A stretch of DNA of 64,000 bases from Chryseobacterium sp. S0630 (GCF_024158915.1 NZ_JAMZGF010000009.1:1-64000); one strand, 5' to 3'; counted from the stretch's first letter, positions 46,001 to 55,985 are shown. The notes: generated by a model from the sequence alone, not told the origin. Program-made: numbers and translations.

Positions 46001-47863
46001 CATATATCCATCTACTCCTTTGGTATGTACTACCCTTCCTTTTTTATCATACTCCCACTGATAGCTCATTCCGTTTCGGTTGGTTCTTTTCACCACCTGA
46101 TTTTTTCTATCATATTCAAACATAATGGCCTTTTTGTGGACATCCCAAACATGAGTGAGATTACTCCGTTCATCATAACTGTAACGAACCTGCAGATCTC
46201 TTTGGTTTTTATAGCAATAATAAACTTCTGTTATCTTTTTATGTTCAGGGTGAATCGTTGTTTCTATACTCGTTTCAGTATTAACATCTTTTATCTTTTT
46301 TAGAACAATGCTACGACTTTCATACTCATATTCACGAATGGTTCCGTCACCATATTCGATCCTGGCTACTTTGTATATCACTCCTTCTGTAGCATGGTGA
46401 AAGCGTTTATAAGTGTAGATATCAGTACCTTTTCGGATAACCCAAATACTGCTGTCAGGTCTGTACTGCCAGATTTTGTGATCTCTGAAATAGGTCATTT
46501 CCTCTCCAATTTCTGGTGCAGGAATGAGCATTGCTATATTTTCATCGGGATGCATCCACCCTGCAAACTTATGATCTTCTTCAGGCAGAATAAACAGGTC
46601 ATGATTATTGAAAACACCATTTCCAAGAGGTCCAAAATCATAAGGCCTGTCACTGTGCCATATATTTTTCCAGGTTAAAGGTGTACTGCCCTGAATGATA
46701 AAATCATCCCATTCGAAAACCATTGCTCCTGTTGCAAAATTCACAGGTTCAAGTCCGTAATGACATAATTTCTTGGATAGGGCATTGGCAAATTTGAATT
46801 TATTGAAAGGAGCTTTTTTAAGGACACTGTTATTGAGTTTTTTTAAACCATTCGCTCCCAGTTTTCCTATTTTCTTGGTTAAACTTCTCATTAAAAACAT
46901 TCCGGCAAGACGCATGAGCATTTCTCCAGGGGTATAAGTATGAGGAACAAATGCTCCTCCCACCAATACAGGGCCGCCCGTATTGATCTGGATATACATG
47001 CTTGAAAAATTATTGTAGAAAGCAAAGTATGCCAACGGATTTTTCTTTGGTTTATCCGGCATGGCAGGCAGCATGGTCATTCCGAAAGGGAATCCCATAC
47101 AGGTTAATACCTGTTGAGGCTGATTTCCGCTCATTTTACTTCCCTGTGCCAGAACGGTCTGTGAACCGTAATACACTTCTCCTTCATGGGGAGCTTCCTG
47201 AGGAAAAGGAATGAGATACACCGGAATAAGCGATGTAACGTGTCTGAATGGAATAACCACTCCCATCACACTGGTTGTAGTGGTTGCTTTATGCCTTCCG
47301 TGAACATATATTGAGCCTCCCATCGGAATACTTTCCGGAAGAGAGGGCATCAGATTTCTTGCAAATTGCGGAACCGGAATCTTGATGGTAATATAATCCA
47401 TAATATCAAAAACAATCCCGATAAACGGATGCGGCAATGGCAAGGGAATAAACATGAATGAAGGTGGCGGCGGAATGAGAGTCCAATGGATATCAATGGC
47501 CAGCACGATATCAAAATGTTTACTTGTATGCTGAATGGCTGTGGAAGGCATTGCAGGGTTATTGACCTTAATCAGTTTTACTTTGCTTTCCGGAGCTGCG
47601 CGCTCTGCAGTCACCGCACTGTCTCCACCTCCGCCTCCGCTGCTTTTTGCGGGCTGATCAGGCTCTCCGCCCGCAATGGACTTCACCATAGAAACAGGAT
47701 TCAGGGAATCAAAATTATTTTTCATTCCGTTCTTCCAGCCCTGTGTGGTTTTATCCCAACTTACCGAAGTAACGTCTGCGTTTACCTTCCAGGAGCGGTC
47801 CGGGTTCATGTCCGGCTTTGCTACCTTGATCGGTTTTACTGTTTTTTTATTCAGATCTGCCAT
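43070..47863 (-). CDS. Rhs polymorphic toxin with deaminase-like C-terminus
   Basis: A 1597-residue Rhs protein. Residues about 100-330 resemble the PAAR-like/N-terminal module of T6SS Rhs effectors (IYVHGRHKA, GSQTVLAQGSKMSG). Many YD repeats form the Rhs cage (about 420-1400). The core ends near DPIGLLGNN. The last about 130 residues are the variable toxin: HAEEALINA with a CIDC motif 20 residues later gives the H-A-E / C-x-x-C zinc pattern of nucleic-acid deaminases. So the toxin probably deaminates cytosine or adenine in DNA or RNA of a rival cell. Delivery should use the VgrG encoded two genes upstream. Confidence 0.85.
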   Translation of the reverse strand: MADLNKKTVKPIKVAKPDMNPDRSWKVNADVTSVSWDKTTQGWKNGMKNNFDSLNPVSMVKSIAGGEPDQPAKSSGGGGGDSAVTAERAAPESKVKLIKVNNPAMPSTAIQHTSKHFDIVLAIDIHWTLIPPPPSFMFIPLPLPHPFIGIVFDIMDYITIKIPVPQFARNLMPSLPESIPMGGSIYVHGRHKATTTTSVMGVVIPFRHVTSLIPVYLIPFPQEAPHEGEVYYGSQTVLAQGSKMSGNQPQQVLTCMGFPFGMTMLPAMPDKPKKNPLAYFAFYNNFSSMYIQINTGGPVLVGGAFVPHTYTPGEMLMRLAGMFLMRSLTKKIGKLGANGLKKLNNSVLKKAPFNKFKFANALSKKLCHYGLEPVNFATGAMVFEWDDFIIQGSTPLTWKNIWHSDRPYDFGPLGNGVFNNHDLFILPEEDHKFAGWMHPDENIAMLIPAPEIGEEMTYFRDHKIWQYRPDSSIWVIRKGTDIYTYKRFHHATEGVIYKVARIEYGDGTIREYEYESRSIVLKKIKDVNTETSIETTIHPEHKKITEVYYCYKNQRDLQVRYSYDERSNLTHVWDVHKKAIMFEYDRKNQVVKRTNRNGMSYQWEYDKKGRVVHTKGVDGYMEGKLHYHDEEGFTEVIYPKQNNKTEEYHYDENFLVYKKVDGEGGETWYDYTAHNELKMWGTPEGRVQGYTYDEMGNITIFHTPDGEEYYYHYNEYGQVTARFSPSGASEIWHYDQDGKLLSYTDPAEETISYEYPEGGKIPERSLKRDIITHYGYNDRGQLILLTNSAGAEQYWKYDAYGRLLIYSPKPLTKTLWNRDKIGRVVEMNEHGQLPLKLSYDAYDLPVYATDGRAEWLMSYTPMGSLKRQIRRNAQTHKKEETLVFGYDAYENLMSITNEKGESYSFERNNNNEIIGETGFDGQKKFFVRDKDGMVTQSRTPHGKDIFYEYDLAGRLTQSHYPDGTWEAYQYNTSGLLVRADNENSSVIFQRNKLGLVTSEQQGEHSIQYEYDNHGNLISLQSSLGAEIDYSYNDFDQLITVSAASQSSALPWEMNLEISRNGQMYSRQMTGGVESIFEFDHIGMPVSQKVTVNKTHTAFHKDYDWAAGSRLLHTLDRVTGGRTRFDYDAFGSLLAAEYSNGEVQYKNPDATGCLHESVRQTDRIYDKGGKLMRDKNWFYHYDEEGNLLLKSKRPINNAKQEHTEQQEHVHPYYKPIASDWLSNPKMLKETDLPNIHTVLSEEIQNPEWESGDWAYIWNANGMLAKVKRPDGKEVSFEYDALGRRISKIIENKITRFVWDANVLLHEWSYDIEEIPKTHINEAGELETEDEKTENLITWVYERGALFPCAKMINGERFSIISDYIGRPLQSYNEKGELIWKAEFDIYGNLRNCTGDLYFIPFRQLGQYADQEIEGHYYNRWRYYDAASGMYISKDPIGLLGNNDTMYAFVSDTNTWVDVFGLHNDPVNFLQELVRDAHSTLGDAKGFSVTAVGTDGNGNYYVSSSKKYVPRQIKEWAKEMGVTVIQSKADNVHAEEALINAKKGIKEIEPSTKICIDCEHHMNNNNVKFEEGTTGKFSKNRQEGGKYHIPEGKYQPKYK

Positions 47864-47881
47864 GATTCTTTTAATTTGAGA

Positions 47882-49141
47882 TTACCCTGCTTTTGGTTTT
47901 TCTACACTCACCTTCCAGTCATCACCAAAATAAGTCTTCATTTCATTGTCCAGTATTCTTTTTTTATCAGTGTCGCCTTCATATTTTAGAATAAGCATTG
48001 AGGCTACAAACCTCAGACTGCTCAGTTCTCTTGCTGAAGAATCCATTACTTTTGCTATATCCAGACATTTTTCAAAATATCTGATCATTTTATCTTTTGT
48101 CAGAACCGTATCATTCAATGTAGCGATGATTCTGTAACACTCAATCGCCATTGCATATTCTCCTATTTTCTGAGCGGTTTCTGCAGCTTTTTCAAATATT
48201 TTTTCTGCTTTGGATTTTTTGGAGTTTCCTAACAGATAACTACCATAATTCATATACATCTGAACTGCTAAAGGGCTATCCGGTTCTACTTCTTCTAATA
48301 TTGTGCGGTAGGTATCTTCTGCCTTTTCTTTCTTCCTGTCTGCGGTATAAGCCTGTGTAAGCATAAAATAAGCAGAAATCTCTCCTTGTTTATTCTTTTG
48401 TTCTTTAGCAAGTTTCACTGCTGTTTTCAATGCATGCTCTGCTTCTTTGAATCTTTCTTTGCTTAAATGATTACTTGCGATAAGAATCTGCTGTTGAAAA
48501 TCCGTATCCGGGCTGTTCTTCTTGCGATTGGTATGAGCTGCCGTATTCTGCATTAACTGATGAATGTCTACTTCCACTCTGAAGCGATGTGCGGAAGAGA
48601 TATTGGGTAAGGTTCTGTAGGTATGATGTTCTGCCCAAACCAGTTTAATATCTTTATTTTCTGAGTTCTCACAGATCCTGCACCACTCTTTCACCCACAA
48701 AGAAAGTTCCTCGGTATCACTGATCCTGAGTGGAGCAATGTAGATGTAAATTTTAGAATCCTGAATATTAGGGAAGTTCTTCTTTAATTCCATTAAAGGA
48801 TAAAATGCCTTATACGCATCTGTTTTAAAGTTTTCTTCCGGGTTTTTCAGATCCCATTGGGGAATATTCTCTTCGCTTTTTTTCAACATCTCATAGAACT
48901 CAGTCCATTCATCCAATAAGGTTTGTCCGAAAGAGTTCATTCCGTTAAATTCCTGATAGTGGAGTAAAAAAACATCATCATTTTCTTCATCTTCAGAAAG
49001 CTTCGACTTGATAAATCCGTCAAAAAGATCCGTTTCATGTTTTTCTCCTATACAGATCAGCATAGGTTTTTCTTCATTCTTTGAAACGACTTTCTGCCAT
49101 TGTCTTTTTAACTTCACCAACTCCAAATCTACTGGATTCAT
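47882..49141 (-). CDS. TPR-containing T6SS effector adaptor candidate
   Basis: A 419-residue soluble protein. The N-terminal about 200 residues hold a conserved-looking globular domain (KPMLICIGEKHETDLFDGF); residues 215-395 are TPR-like helical repeats. It lies between vgrG (5 bp) and the rhs gene (18 bp), the usual slot for chaperone/adaptor proteins that load an Rhs effector onto VgrG. That role is inferred from position; no T6SS adaptor signature such as DUF4123 was seen. Confidence 0.65.
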   Translation of the reverse strand: MNPVDLELVKLKRQWQKVVSKNEEKPMLICIGEKHETDLFDGFIKSKLSEDEENDDVFLLHYQEFNGMNSFGQTLLDEWTEFYEMLKKSEENIPQWDLKNPEENFKTDAYKAFYPLMELKKNFPNIQDSKIYIYIAPLRISDTEELSLWVKEWCRICENSENKDIKLVWAEHHTYRTLPNISSAHRFRVEVDIHQLMQNTAAHTNRKKNSPDTDFQQQILIASNHLSKERFKEAEHALKTAVKLAKEQKNKQGEISAYFMLTQAYTADRKKEKAEDTYRTILEEVEPDSPLAVQMYMNYGSYLLGNSKKSKAEKIFEKAAETAQKIGEYAMAIECYRIIATLNDTVLTKDKMIRYFEKCLDIAKVMDSSARELSSLRFVASMLILKYEGDTDKKRILDNEMKTYFGDDWKVSVEKPKAG

Positions 49142-49146
49142 CTGTC

Positions 49147-51309
49147 TTAATTCAGTTTTACAGTTCCACTTACAATATTTGTTTCACTTCCGCCTCCAAC
49201 ATTGATTTTTCCTCCACTGCTAAGATTGGCTTCAGTATCACCCCTCATAGAAAGTGTATTGGTTCCGATATCGAGCGTATCAGATTTGATTCCGACACCT
49301 GAAGTAGGTTCACCGTCTTCAGGTCCTACTCCTACTCCGATACTCGTTGTTCCACCAACACCAATATTGACTCCCTGTACAAATATTTCTTTTCCTTTAA
49401 TCTGAATATTACCCTCTTTATCCATATAGATCGAACTGCTTCCACAATTCAGCGTAATGGAAATTTTGCTGTCTATCGTTATATTTCCGGCTCCATCCAG
49501 AAAAACAGAATTTTGATCTTTATCTTTTACGGTAATTCCACCAGCATCATCCAGACTCATCGTATGTCCGCTTTTACTGCTTAAGCTTTTAATATTATTT
49601 CCGGCTCCTCCGCCTCCGCCAACTCCTCCATGGAACATTCCTCCCATCACAAACGGGCGGTCAGGATGTTGATGGGCAAAATTGACCACTACCTGATCTC
49701 CTTCTTCAGGAATCGCCATGAAACCACGATTTTTACTCACTTTTTCGCTTCCTCCGCCATCCGGAGTCATTACTCTGATATATTCTGTTGTGGTAGAACC
49801 ATTTTGCCAGTCGAACTGTACTTTAACTCTACCCTGATTCAAAGGATCTACATTGGAAATTACTTTGGCAAATTGTGCATCTGCTTTTGGGGTATGGAAC
49901 TCCGGACGAGGGATAAATCCGGTATCAGAAGCTATTGCCTCAAAAGTTCCGGTATAATATCCTCTGGCATCTACCTCATGATACATATCTGTAATCATCA
50001 GTTTAGTAAAATAGGTCGTTTCGCTGCTTTCAGCTTTTCTCATTTCAATATCAGCAATACAGCCAGGGTAAAGAAATGGTACCGTGGTAATTCCTGAAAT
50101 AACAAATACTTCAGCGGCCTTACTTCCTGCAGTTCCTTTTTGAGAATTTTCCACATCCATGAAAGACACAGCTTTTATGGGAGCCACTCTTAACGATGGA
50201 GTTGTAAAAGTTTTTTCTGAAATTTCATACGCTCTTTTGGCTATATCTGAAGTATGATTAATTTTTGAATTTCCTGCTGTTAATTTTTCATTTTTACTGC
50301 TGTTATAGCCATAAAATGAAGGATTCACGTGCTGAGCTTTCATTTTTATCTTGACATCACTCACACTGCTTCCATACGTAAGCTTCACAGGTTTTTCCTG
50401 AGGTGGAAGCTTTCCGAAATGCAATACTTCACCATCGTAATAGAACTGTTCACCGTAGGCTTCTGCAATTCTGGCCAGATAGTTATAATGAGTCTCTTCA
50501 TATTGTGAGCTGTAAGAAACATTTCCATGGGCTGCATCTACCCTGAAATCAAAACTGTTTTGTCCGAGTCCTTCTTTGATCACCTGATCTGCAATACTGT
50601 TGAGACTGATTTCCTGTGCTCCGCCAAAACTTTGAATATGAGGAGCTGCATCCAAAAGAACCGTAGGGCTTGATCCTGTAAGAACAATATTTCCCAGACT
50701 TCCTTTTTCCTGGCTGAAACCTACTTCTGTGATCACTCCTACAAAATTTCTTTCCGGGCCGTCTTCAACGTCTTTATATCTGAAAATCACAGTAATTCTC
50801 TTTCCAAGAAAGTTTTGTGCTTCTTCAAGATTATGATTTTCTGAGCTTCCTAAGGTATCGTGGGCCAGCATCAAATCAAATTCATGATGTTTTACAGCAC
50901 TTTGTTTAAGCTGAAAATGCTTGAAATGTTTAATTACCTTTCCGTCAATTACAATTTCAAGTTTTACCACACGATTAATTCCTGCAACCTGATTTCCAGG
51001 AATTGTATTGGCATTATAAATTCCTGAAGTTGGCTGTTTGGACCATACTTTATCTTCTACCAGTGTGGGAGGGTTCGGTTGTTTAACCTGATTCATAAAC
51101 ATTTGAGAACCGTTTTGAACCAGACCTGTATACGCCTGAGCCTGAGCCATTTTTTCTGTAGCTTTCTTAACGGTTCCGCTCGATTTTTCCTGTACTTCCT
51201 GAGCAGCTTTGCTGACAGCCTGATCTGTCAATGTTTCTTTAATATTCTTTACAGCTGAAATTTTATCTTTGGAAACAGGCATTTTGGGTGAATGATCGTC
51301 CTGAAACAT
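49147..51309 (-). CDS. vgrG: VgrG/TssI spike protein (type VI secretion)
   Basis: A 720-residue VgrG with N-terminal gp27-like part (about 70-430; AEAYGEQFYYDGE block), gp5 OB fold (VISNVDPLNQGRVKVQFDWQ, about 460-560) and C-terminal beta-helix with repeated strands and Gly-rich turns. It forms the spike tip of the T6SS and carries Rhs effectors. It leads the leftward set vgrG, TPR adaptor, rhs, immunity. No sheath or membrane tss genes are in the window, so this is a satellite vgrG island. Confidence 0.9.
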   Translation of the reverse strand: MFQDDHSPKMPVSKDKISAVKNIKETLTDQAVSKAAQEVQEKSSGTVKKATEKMAQAQAYTGLVQNGSQMFMNQVKQPNPPTLVEDKVWSKQPTSGIYNANTIPGNQVAGINRVVKLEIVIDGKVIKHFKHFQLKQSAVKHHEFDLMLAHDTLGSSENHNLEEAQNFLGKRITVIFRYKDVEDGPERNFVGVITEVGFSQEKGSLGNIVLTGSSPTVLLDAAPHIQSFGGAQEISLNSIADQVIKEGLGQNSFDFRVDAAHGNVSYSSQYEETHYNYLARIAEAYGEQFYYDGEVLHFGKLPPQEKPVKLTYGSSVSDVKIKMKAQHVNPSFYGYNSSKNEKLTAGNSKINHTSDIAKRAYEISEKTFTTPSLRVAPIKAVSFMDVENSQKGTAGSKAAEVFVISGITTVPFLYPGCIADIEMRKAESSETTYFTKLMITDMYHEVDARGYYTGTFEAIASDTGFIPRPEFHTPKADAQFAKVISNVDPLNQGRVKVQFDWQNGSTTTEYIRVMTPDGGGSEKVSKNRGFMAIPEEGDQVVVNFAHQHPDRPFVMGGMFHGGVGGGGGAGNNIKSLSSKSGHTMSLDDAGGITVKDKDQNSVFLDGAGNITIDSKISITLNCGSSSIYMDKEGNIQIKGKEIFVQGVNIGVGGTTSIGVGVGPEDGEPTSGVGIKSDTLDIGTNTLSMRGDTEANLSSGGKINVGGGSETNIVSGTVKLN

Positions 51310-51804
51310 AATTGTAATATTTTGATTGATTGAGTGTCCGTTTTTTTAAGTCTGAAATTGATCTGGACAACAAAGTTCAGATACATTTTTCGTTATCCGC
51401 ACTCCATTGGTAATGGTGAAATCCGGATATTGAGGTCAGAACAGGGTGTTAAAAAGGAAAAATATAAGAGTAAGCTTACTTTATAACCCTGTTGAATTTC
51501 AAGATTTCTCTTGATGTTATTCTTGTAATATGTGGGTTTTAATCATTATTAATTTTTTGTAATTGGATTGGTGGTATTACAAAGATAAAACGGTAATCGC
51601 TATTCAGAAAATTTTCATCATGTAATCTGAAATTTTGTCGTAGTTCTACGACTTTTTATAAATAATTCTAAAATGAATGATTAAAAAAAAGAAATAAATA
51701 CCTCTATACCAAATAAATAATTAACAATTTTTAATAATTGAAAAACATTAATTTATCACTTAAAATAGAAATAATCTAAAATATTTTTGCTGATTGAAAA
51801 TAAA
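51310..51804. other. Intergenic region upstream of vgrG
   Basis: About 500 bp with no supported ORF and very AT-rich right half. It should hold the vgrG promoter; a GAACTTTG on the minus strand around 51370-51380 resembles a -7 box but has no matching -33 element. Confidence 0.4.
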
Positions 51805-51839
51805 AAAGCAGCTGTACACTTTTAATGTACAGCTGCTTT
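51805..51839. terminator. Terminator after the S41 peptidase
   Basis: A perfect 13-bp stem (aaagcagctgtac with gtacagctgcttt) and 9-nt loop, flanked by A and T runs, 24 bp past the stop of the leftward peptidase gene. Confidence 0.85.
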
Positions 51840-51862
51840 ATAGATATGACTGAGTTTCTTTA

Positions 51863-53626
51863 TTATTTTCTGATTTCTGATATTTTTTTCAGATAAACAT
51901 CGGTCTGATCCAAAAATTCCTGATCAGTCTGCTGTATTGTAATATGAGGAATAATCCCCTGTCCTTTTTTCTGATCAGGAAGGTTTTGAGCATCCTGAAT
52001 GACATGAACAATAGAAAATCCCGTCTGAATTCCTGTATTGGGTAGTTCATACACTAAGGGAAGATGTCCATTATGTTCATAATATCCGCCTACAGTTTCT
52101 TTTCCAATCACAACCGCATTGGTGTATGATTTAATAAGAGAGGCCAAATGTGAAGCTGCGGAAGCAACCCTCTGGTCTACAAGCAAATAAAGTTGTCCGT
52201 TAAAAGTTCTTTCATTAGGCATAATGGAAGAGTTTTTGTCATCTGCCCAATAATATTTTCCCTGAATACTTTTAGGGTAAAGCTGTTTCAAATAGGCATT
52301 CAGTCCATGCTTATCCTGTACACCGTTAGAAAGGAAAAGAGGTGTAATAACCAGTTTTTCTTCCAAAGGAACTTCATTGAATTGGGTATACGCATAGTGA
52401 CTATCCCTGAAAGGTCTTTGCGTAAGATAAGAGAATACTTTTTCATAAAGAGCTCCTGTGCCTCCTGTATTTCCTCTGAGATCAATAATCAGATTCTGTA
52501 TCTTCTCTTTTTCCAGAGTATCCATCATCTGCTCAAGAAAAGCACTGAATTTTTTATAGGCGGGATCTTCTTTTCCGGTTGCAAAATCAAACCCTCTCAA
52601 AGATAACCTATAAATATCTTCCCCTTCTTTGCTAAAACTATATTTTTCAGACAGCAATTTTTTGTCAAAAGCAAGCGAATATCTGGATTCCTGGAGTTTT
52701 TTAAAATTTTCCAATGGTATTCCCGGCATAGAAATTTCTTTTACAATTTCATTCCATTTATACTGAATCACATAGTTTTTATGGTTTCCGAATTCCATAT
52801 AAAATTTATCCAACATTCCTCTTTCAAAACCTGTTGTTTCCTTGTAAGGCATAGAAAATCCGTCAGAAAAATAGTATTGAGAAAACCTGCTGATTATTTC
52901 TTTTGCGGAAACCCCGTTGATAGAAAGAATTTCGCTCCCAAGAGGGATGGCATTATCTTTAGAATCCTGAAGAAGACGGCCATCAATATTCTTTAGTGTA
53001 ATGGGTAAATATTCTGGTTTCTGAGTGAGATAATACGAAGCATGGTTGGGTAGATCTGTATAATTGTGACAGCTTCCTTCAAATGCGGTAAGTTTGGCAA
53101 TGACTTTATAGAAATCAAAAATATTTTTACTGTTTCTGGCCTCTGCTTCCGCCTGCTGGTAGATGCTGTCTATCTGCTTTTTGTTTCTGTATACATAGAG
53201 TCCGGAATTTGCTTTTTCTCTGATAGAGCGGAATGTTCTTAGATCTTCTACAAACTGATCGGAACTGAACTGGCCATTCAGAACCGTTACACTTTTGGAC
53301 TCTGTAATAGAGACTTTCGCGGTTTTACTTTTTTCAAGATAAGATTTAGCCCATATTTTCACTTCATATTTTTTTCCTTTTTCAGGAGTGAAATACAAGC
53401 GTTCAATACTTTTTATTCCTCTCGAATCATCCTGCTCTCTCATTTTTTTTCCATCTGTGAACAAAGCAATTCCCAGATTAGCATCAACTGACTGTACTGA
53501 GATCCACGATGATTTACGAGACTGTGGTAAATATTTCAGGGTGTCTCCCGGTTTAAGATCCAAATTGGTCTGTGCATATACATTGTTTAAGAATAACAAA
53601 AGAGGGAGTATAAGAGGTCTGGCCAT
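51863..53626 (-). CDS. S41-family (C-terminal processing) peptidase
   Basis: A 587-residue secreted protein: signal peptide ending NVYAQ, an N-terminal accessory region, and an S41 peptidase domain. The conserved LRGNTGGTGALY block and the catalytic-site segment DQRVASAASHLASLIK (Ser in ASAAS, Lys further on) are visible. It is probably a periplasmic or exported serine protease with a weak PDZ-like segment near 200-260 (IPLGSEILSINGVSAKE). The substrate is unknown. It stands alone, leftward, followed by a strong terminator. Confidence 0.85.
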   Translation of the reverse strand: MARPLILPLLLFLNNVYAQTNLDLKPGDTLKYLPQSRKSSWISVQSVDANLGIALFTDGKKMREQDDSRGIKSIERLYFTPEKGKKYEVKIWAKSYLEKSKTAKVSITESKSVTVLNGQFSSDQFVEDLRTFRSIREKANSGLYVYRNKKQIDSIYQQAEAEARNSKNIFDFYKVIAKLTAFEGSCHNYTDLPNHASYYLTQKPEYLPITLKNIDGRLLQDSKDNAIPLGSEILSINGVSAKEIISRFSQYYFSDGFSMPYKETTGFERGMLDKFYMEFGNHKNYVIQYKWNEIVKEISMPGIPLENFKKLQESRYSLAFDKKLLSEKYSFSKEGEDIYRLSLRGFDFATGKEDPAYKKFSAFLEQMMDTLEKEKIQNLIIDLRGNTGGTGALYEKVFSYLTQRPFRDSHYAYTQFNEVPLEEKLVITPLFLSNGVQDKHGLNAYLKQLYPKSIQGKYYWADDKNSSIMPNERTFNGQLYLLVDQRVASAASHLASLIKSYTNAVVIGKETVGGYYEHNGHLPLVYELPNTGIQTGFSIVHVIQDAQNLPDQKKGQGIIPHITIQQTDQEFLDQTDVYLKKISEIRK

Positions 53627-53685
53627 TATTATTTTTTGAATGGGCTAATATACAAATTAACCTCAACCGATTGAACATTCTTCAA

Positions 53686-54204
53686 TTATTCCCTTTGAAC
53701 ATTAACTTTCACACTGATCTCCTGCACTTCCTCTGCAGAAAGTCCATAAATCTGAGGTGTTTTTACATCCAAAAGATTCAGATAGATATATAATTCTGCC
53801 CTGTGGTGGATTTCATGTTCTATCATAGCACGAAGCCATTTCCATACGGAAATTTCACTGTTGGCTGGAGTAAGACATTTCCTTGTGAGATCTTCATCTG
53901 AAAGACTGCAAATAATTTCCAGAGTCTGTCTGTGCATTTCATTGAAAAACTTAACTGTATTTTCATAACCGTCGGCAAGATCCTTACCACATCCGGGATA
54001 AGCACTTCTCCTTCCCATAATGGTTTCTCCATACATATACCGTTCAATGGCAGCAATGTGCCTTATCTGATCGCCAATAGTAAATTTCCCAGGTTTATAA
54101 GAAAAATCAATATGTTCAGGAGGAACAACTTCAATAATACGATTGGTTCTTTCTCTTATTTTCCCATAATACTCCAGGAATGAGTGTACAGTTTTTATTT
54201 CCAT
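53686..54204 (-). CDS. DinB-family protein
   Basis: A 172-residue four-helix-bundle protein of the DinB/YfiT superfamily. Typical blocks are IGDQIRHIAAIERYMYGE and the EHEIHHRAELYIYL helix with His residues that bind metal in this family. Members include thiol-dependent transferases and stress-induced proteins; the exact reaction cannot be read from sequence. No partner gene is close. Confidence 0.85.
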   Translation of the reverse strand: MEIKTVHSFLEYYGKIRERTNRIIEVVPPEHIDFSYKPGKFTIGDQIRHIAAIERYMYGETIMGRRSAYPGCGKDLADGYENTVKFFNEMHRQTLEIICSLSDEDLTRKCLTPANSEISVWKWLRAMIEHEIHHRAELYIYLNLLDVKTPQIYGLSAEEVQEISVKVNVQRE

Positions 54205-54361
54205 ATCTTTTGCTTTTTCTATAAAGTGAATATAAGAAATCTAATAATATTGGGTTTAGGGTTTTATCGTAAATCAGTCATAAGATTAAAAAAATCCCCA
54301 ATAAGTGAGTCTAAAATTTGGAAGCTCAATAAATAACCAATATTTTAGTTAAAAAATAACC

Positions 54362-55498
54362 ATGATGAAAAGAGGAATTTGCTTGTGTATTATTCTATTA
54401 AGTTTTAAAAATCTTACTGCCCAGTCTGCAAAAATTGATACTGAAAAACTTCTTGAATATTATGAAACACAACGTTATGCTGATGCAGCTACTTATCTTC
54501 AGAGCATATATCCCGGAGATACACAGGATATAAAAGCCCTTTCACAAATTGCTTACTGTAATATGATGGCTGGAAAACTGCCGGATGCAGAGAAAAGTTA
54601 TCTGAAAATCAACACCATTCAACCCAACAACCTGCCTACTCTATTCAGCTTAGCAAGTATCAACTCCAGACGTGGAAATGTTTCTAATGCCAAAACCTAT
54701 CTTCAACAGATTATTCAGCTTGACAGTCTTAATTTCAGTGCTTATAAACAACTTGCTGGTTATGCAGAAACACCTGAATCCAAACTTAATTATCTTAAAA
54801 AAGCCAATACCTTGAATGCCACCGATCCTGATGTAGCTTATGATCTTTCCATTACTTACAGCGGTCTCAAGCAATATCAACCCGCTTATGATGTATTGAA
54901 AACAGCAATCGCTGCTGATACTGAAAACTTTACTTTACAACAAGCTCTACTGCCGGTTGCCAATCAGCTCACCAAATATCCAGAGGTGATTGAGATTGGT
55001 GAAAAGCTTCTGAAAAATCATGCTGATGTCAATGTAATGAACGATATGGGACAAGCTTATTTTTATGTAAAGGATTATCAGAAATGCATTATGCTTTACA
55101 AAGCGATGGAAGATATGGGTATACAAAATGAAGGCACATTATATTTTCTGGCACTGAGCTATCGTGAACTGAAAGATTATAACAATGCGGCCATCTATGC
55201 ACAAAAAACTATTGATGAAGCTATTTCAGACCACACCAACCTTTACTATGCTGCGCTGGCGGGTATTTATGAAGCCCAAAACCAATATAACGAGGCGGTA
55301 ACAGCCTATAAAAGAGGACTGACTTTTGGTACCAGCAATATTATTTATTACCGTTTGGGACTTCTTTATGATCTCAACCTGAAACAGCCTAAGAATGCAG
55401 CGACATACTATCAGATGTATCTTAAAAACAATCCGGATCAGAACAAAGAAAAAGAACAGATTGCCTATGCAAAAGGAAGAATTCCCGTATTAAAATAA
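54362..55498 (+). CDS. Secreted TPR-repeat protein
   Basis: A 378-residue protein with signal peptide (ending LTAQS) and about nine tetratricopeptide repeats covering nearly the whole length (for example ALSQIAYCNMMAGKLPDAEKSYL, and the final ASIYEAQNQYNEAVTAYKRG-like unit). It is probably a periplasmic scaffold. No enzyme motif is seen, and it is transcribed alone. Confidence 0.85.
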   Translation: MMKRGICLCIILLSFKNLTAQSAKIDTEKLLEYYETQRYADAATYLQSIYPGDTQDIKALSQIAYCNMMAGKLPDAEKSYLKINTIQPNNLPTLFSLASINSRRGNVSNAKTYLQQIIQLDSLNFSAYKQLAGYAETPESKLNYLKKANTLNATDPDVAYDLSITYSGLKQYQPAYDVLKTAIAADTENFTLQQALLPVANQLTKYPEVIEIGEKLLKNHADVNVMNDMGQAYFYVKDYQKCIMLYKAMEDMGIQNEGTLYFLALSYRELKDYNNAAIYAQKTIDEAISDHTNLYYAALAGIYEAQNQYNEAVTAYKRGLTFGTSNIIYYRLGLLYDLNLKQPKNAATYYQMYLKNNPDQNKEKEQIAYAKGRIPVLK

Positions 55499-55591
55499 AT
55501 TCAAAAAGAGATAAAAGCATTTTGTGATTATAGTCACAAGGGAATGCTCAGTGAACCTTTAATTTTGTATTCAACAATAAAAACAATCTTT

Positions 55592-55927
55592 ATGAGCAAT
55601 ACCATTCAAAACGTTGCAGAACAGTTTATCCACTATTTAAATGAAGAAAATTTTGACAAGGCTGAAAGCTGTCTCGATCCTGATTTTAAATTTATAGGAG
55701 TATTGGGTAAGAGAGAAGGAGCTTCTGTTTATATGAAAGATATGAAGCAGATGAAATTTAAGTATGAAATTCTCAGGACTTTTACTTCCGGTGAAGATGT
55801 ATGTTTTTGGTATAATATTAACATGGGAGAAAAAACTATTGAATCTTCAGGATGGTATCACGTACAGAATGGAAAAATCAAAACATTAAAAGTTCTGTTT
55901 GATCCCAGACCTTTATTGGATAAATAA
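55592..55927 (+). CDS. NTF2-like (SnoaL-type) small protein
   Basis: A 111-residue protein with the NTF2/SnoaL cone fold: VAEQFIHYLNEENFDKAESCLDPDFKFIG, then a beta sheet ending in SSGWYHVQNGKIKTLKVLFDPRP. Such proteins bind small ligands or act as isomerases; no active-site set is clear. The ATG at 55592 is preferred to an upstream in-frame start. A TAATTTTG box (55559-55566), matching TAnnTTTG, lies 26 bp before it. Confidence 0.8.
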   Translation: MSNTIQNVAEQFIHYLNEENFDKAESCLDPDFKFIGVLGKREGASVYMKDMKQMKFKYEILRTFTSGEDVCFWYNINMGEKTIESSGWYHVQNGKIKTLKVLFDPRPLLDK

Positions 55928-55985
55928 AAACACCTTAAAAACGTTGTCCCTGTTCATCTATCTTAATCGTCATAAAAAAAAGAAT

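Noticed and set aside
45842-46303. Plus-strand frame of 153 residues inside the Rhs gene
   Set aside because: It is hydrophobic only because it is antisense to YD-repeat codons; many similar shadows occur along the Rhs gene.
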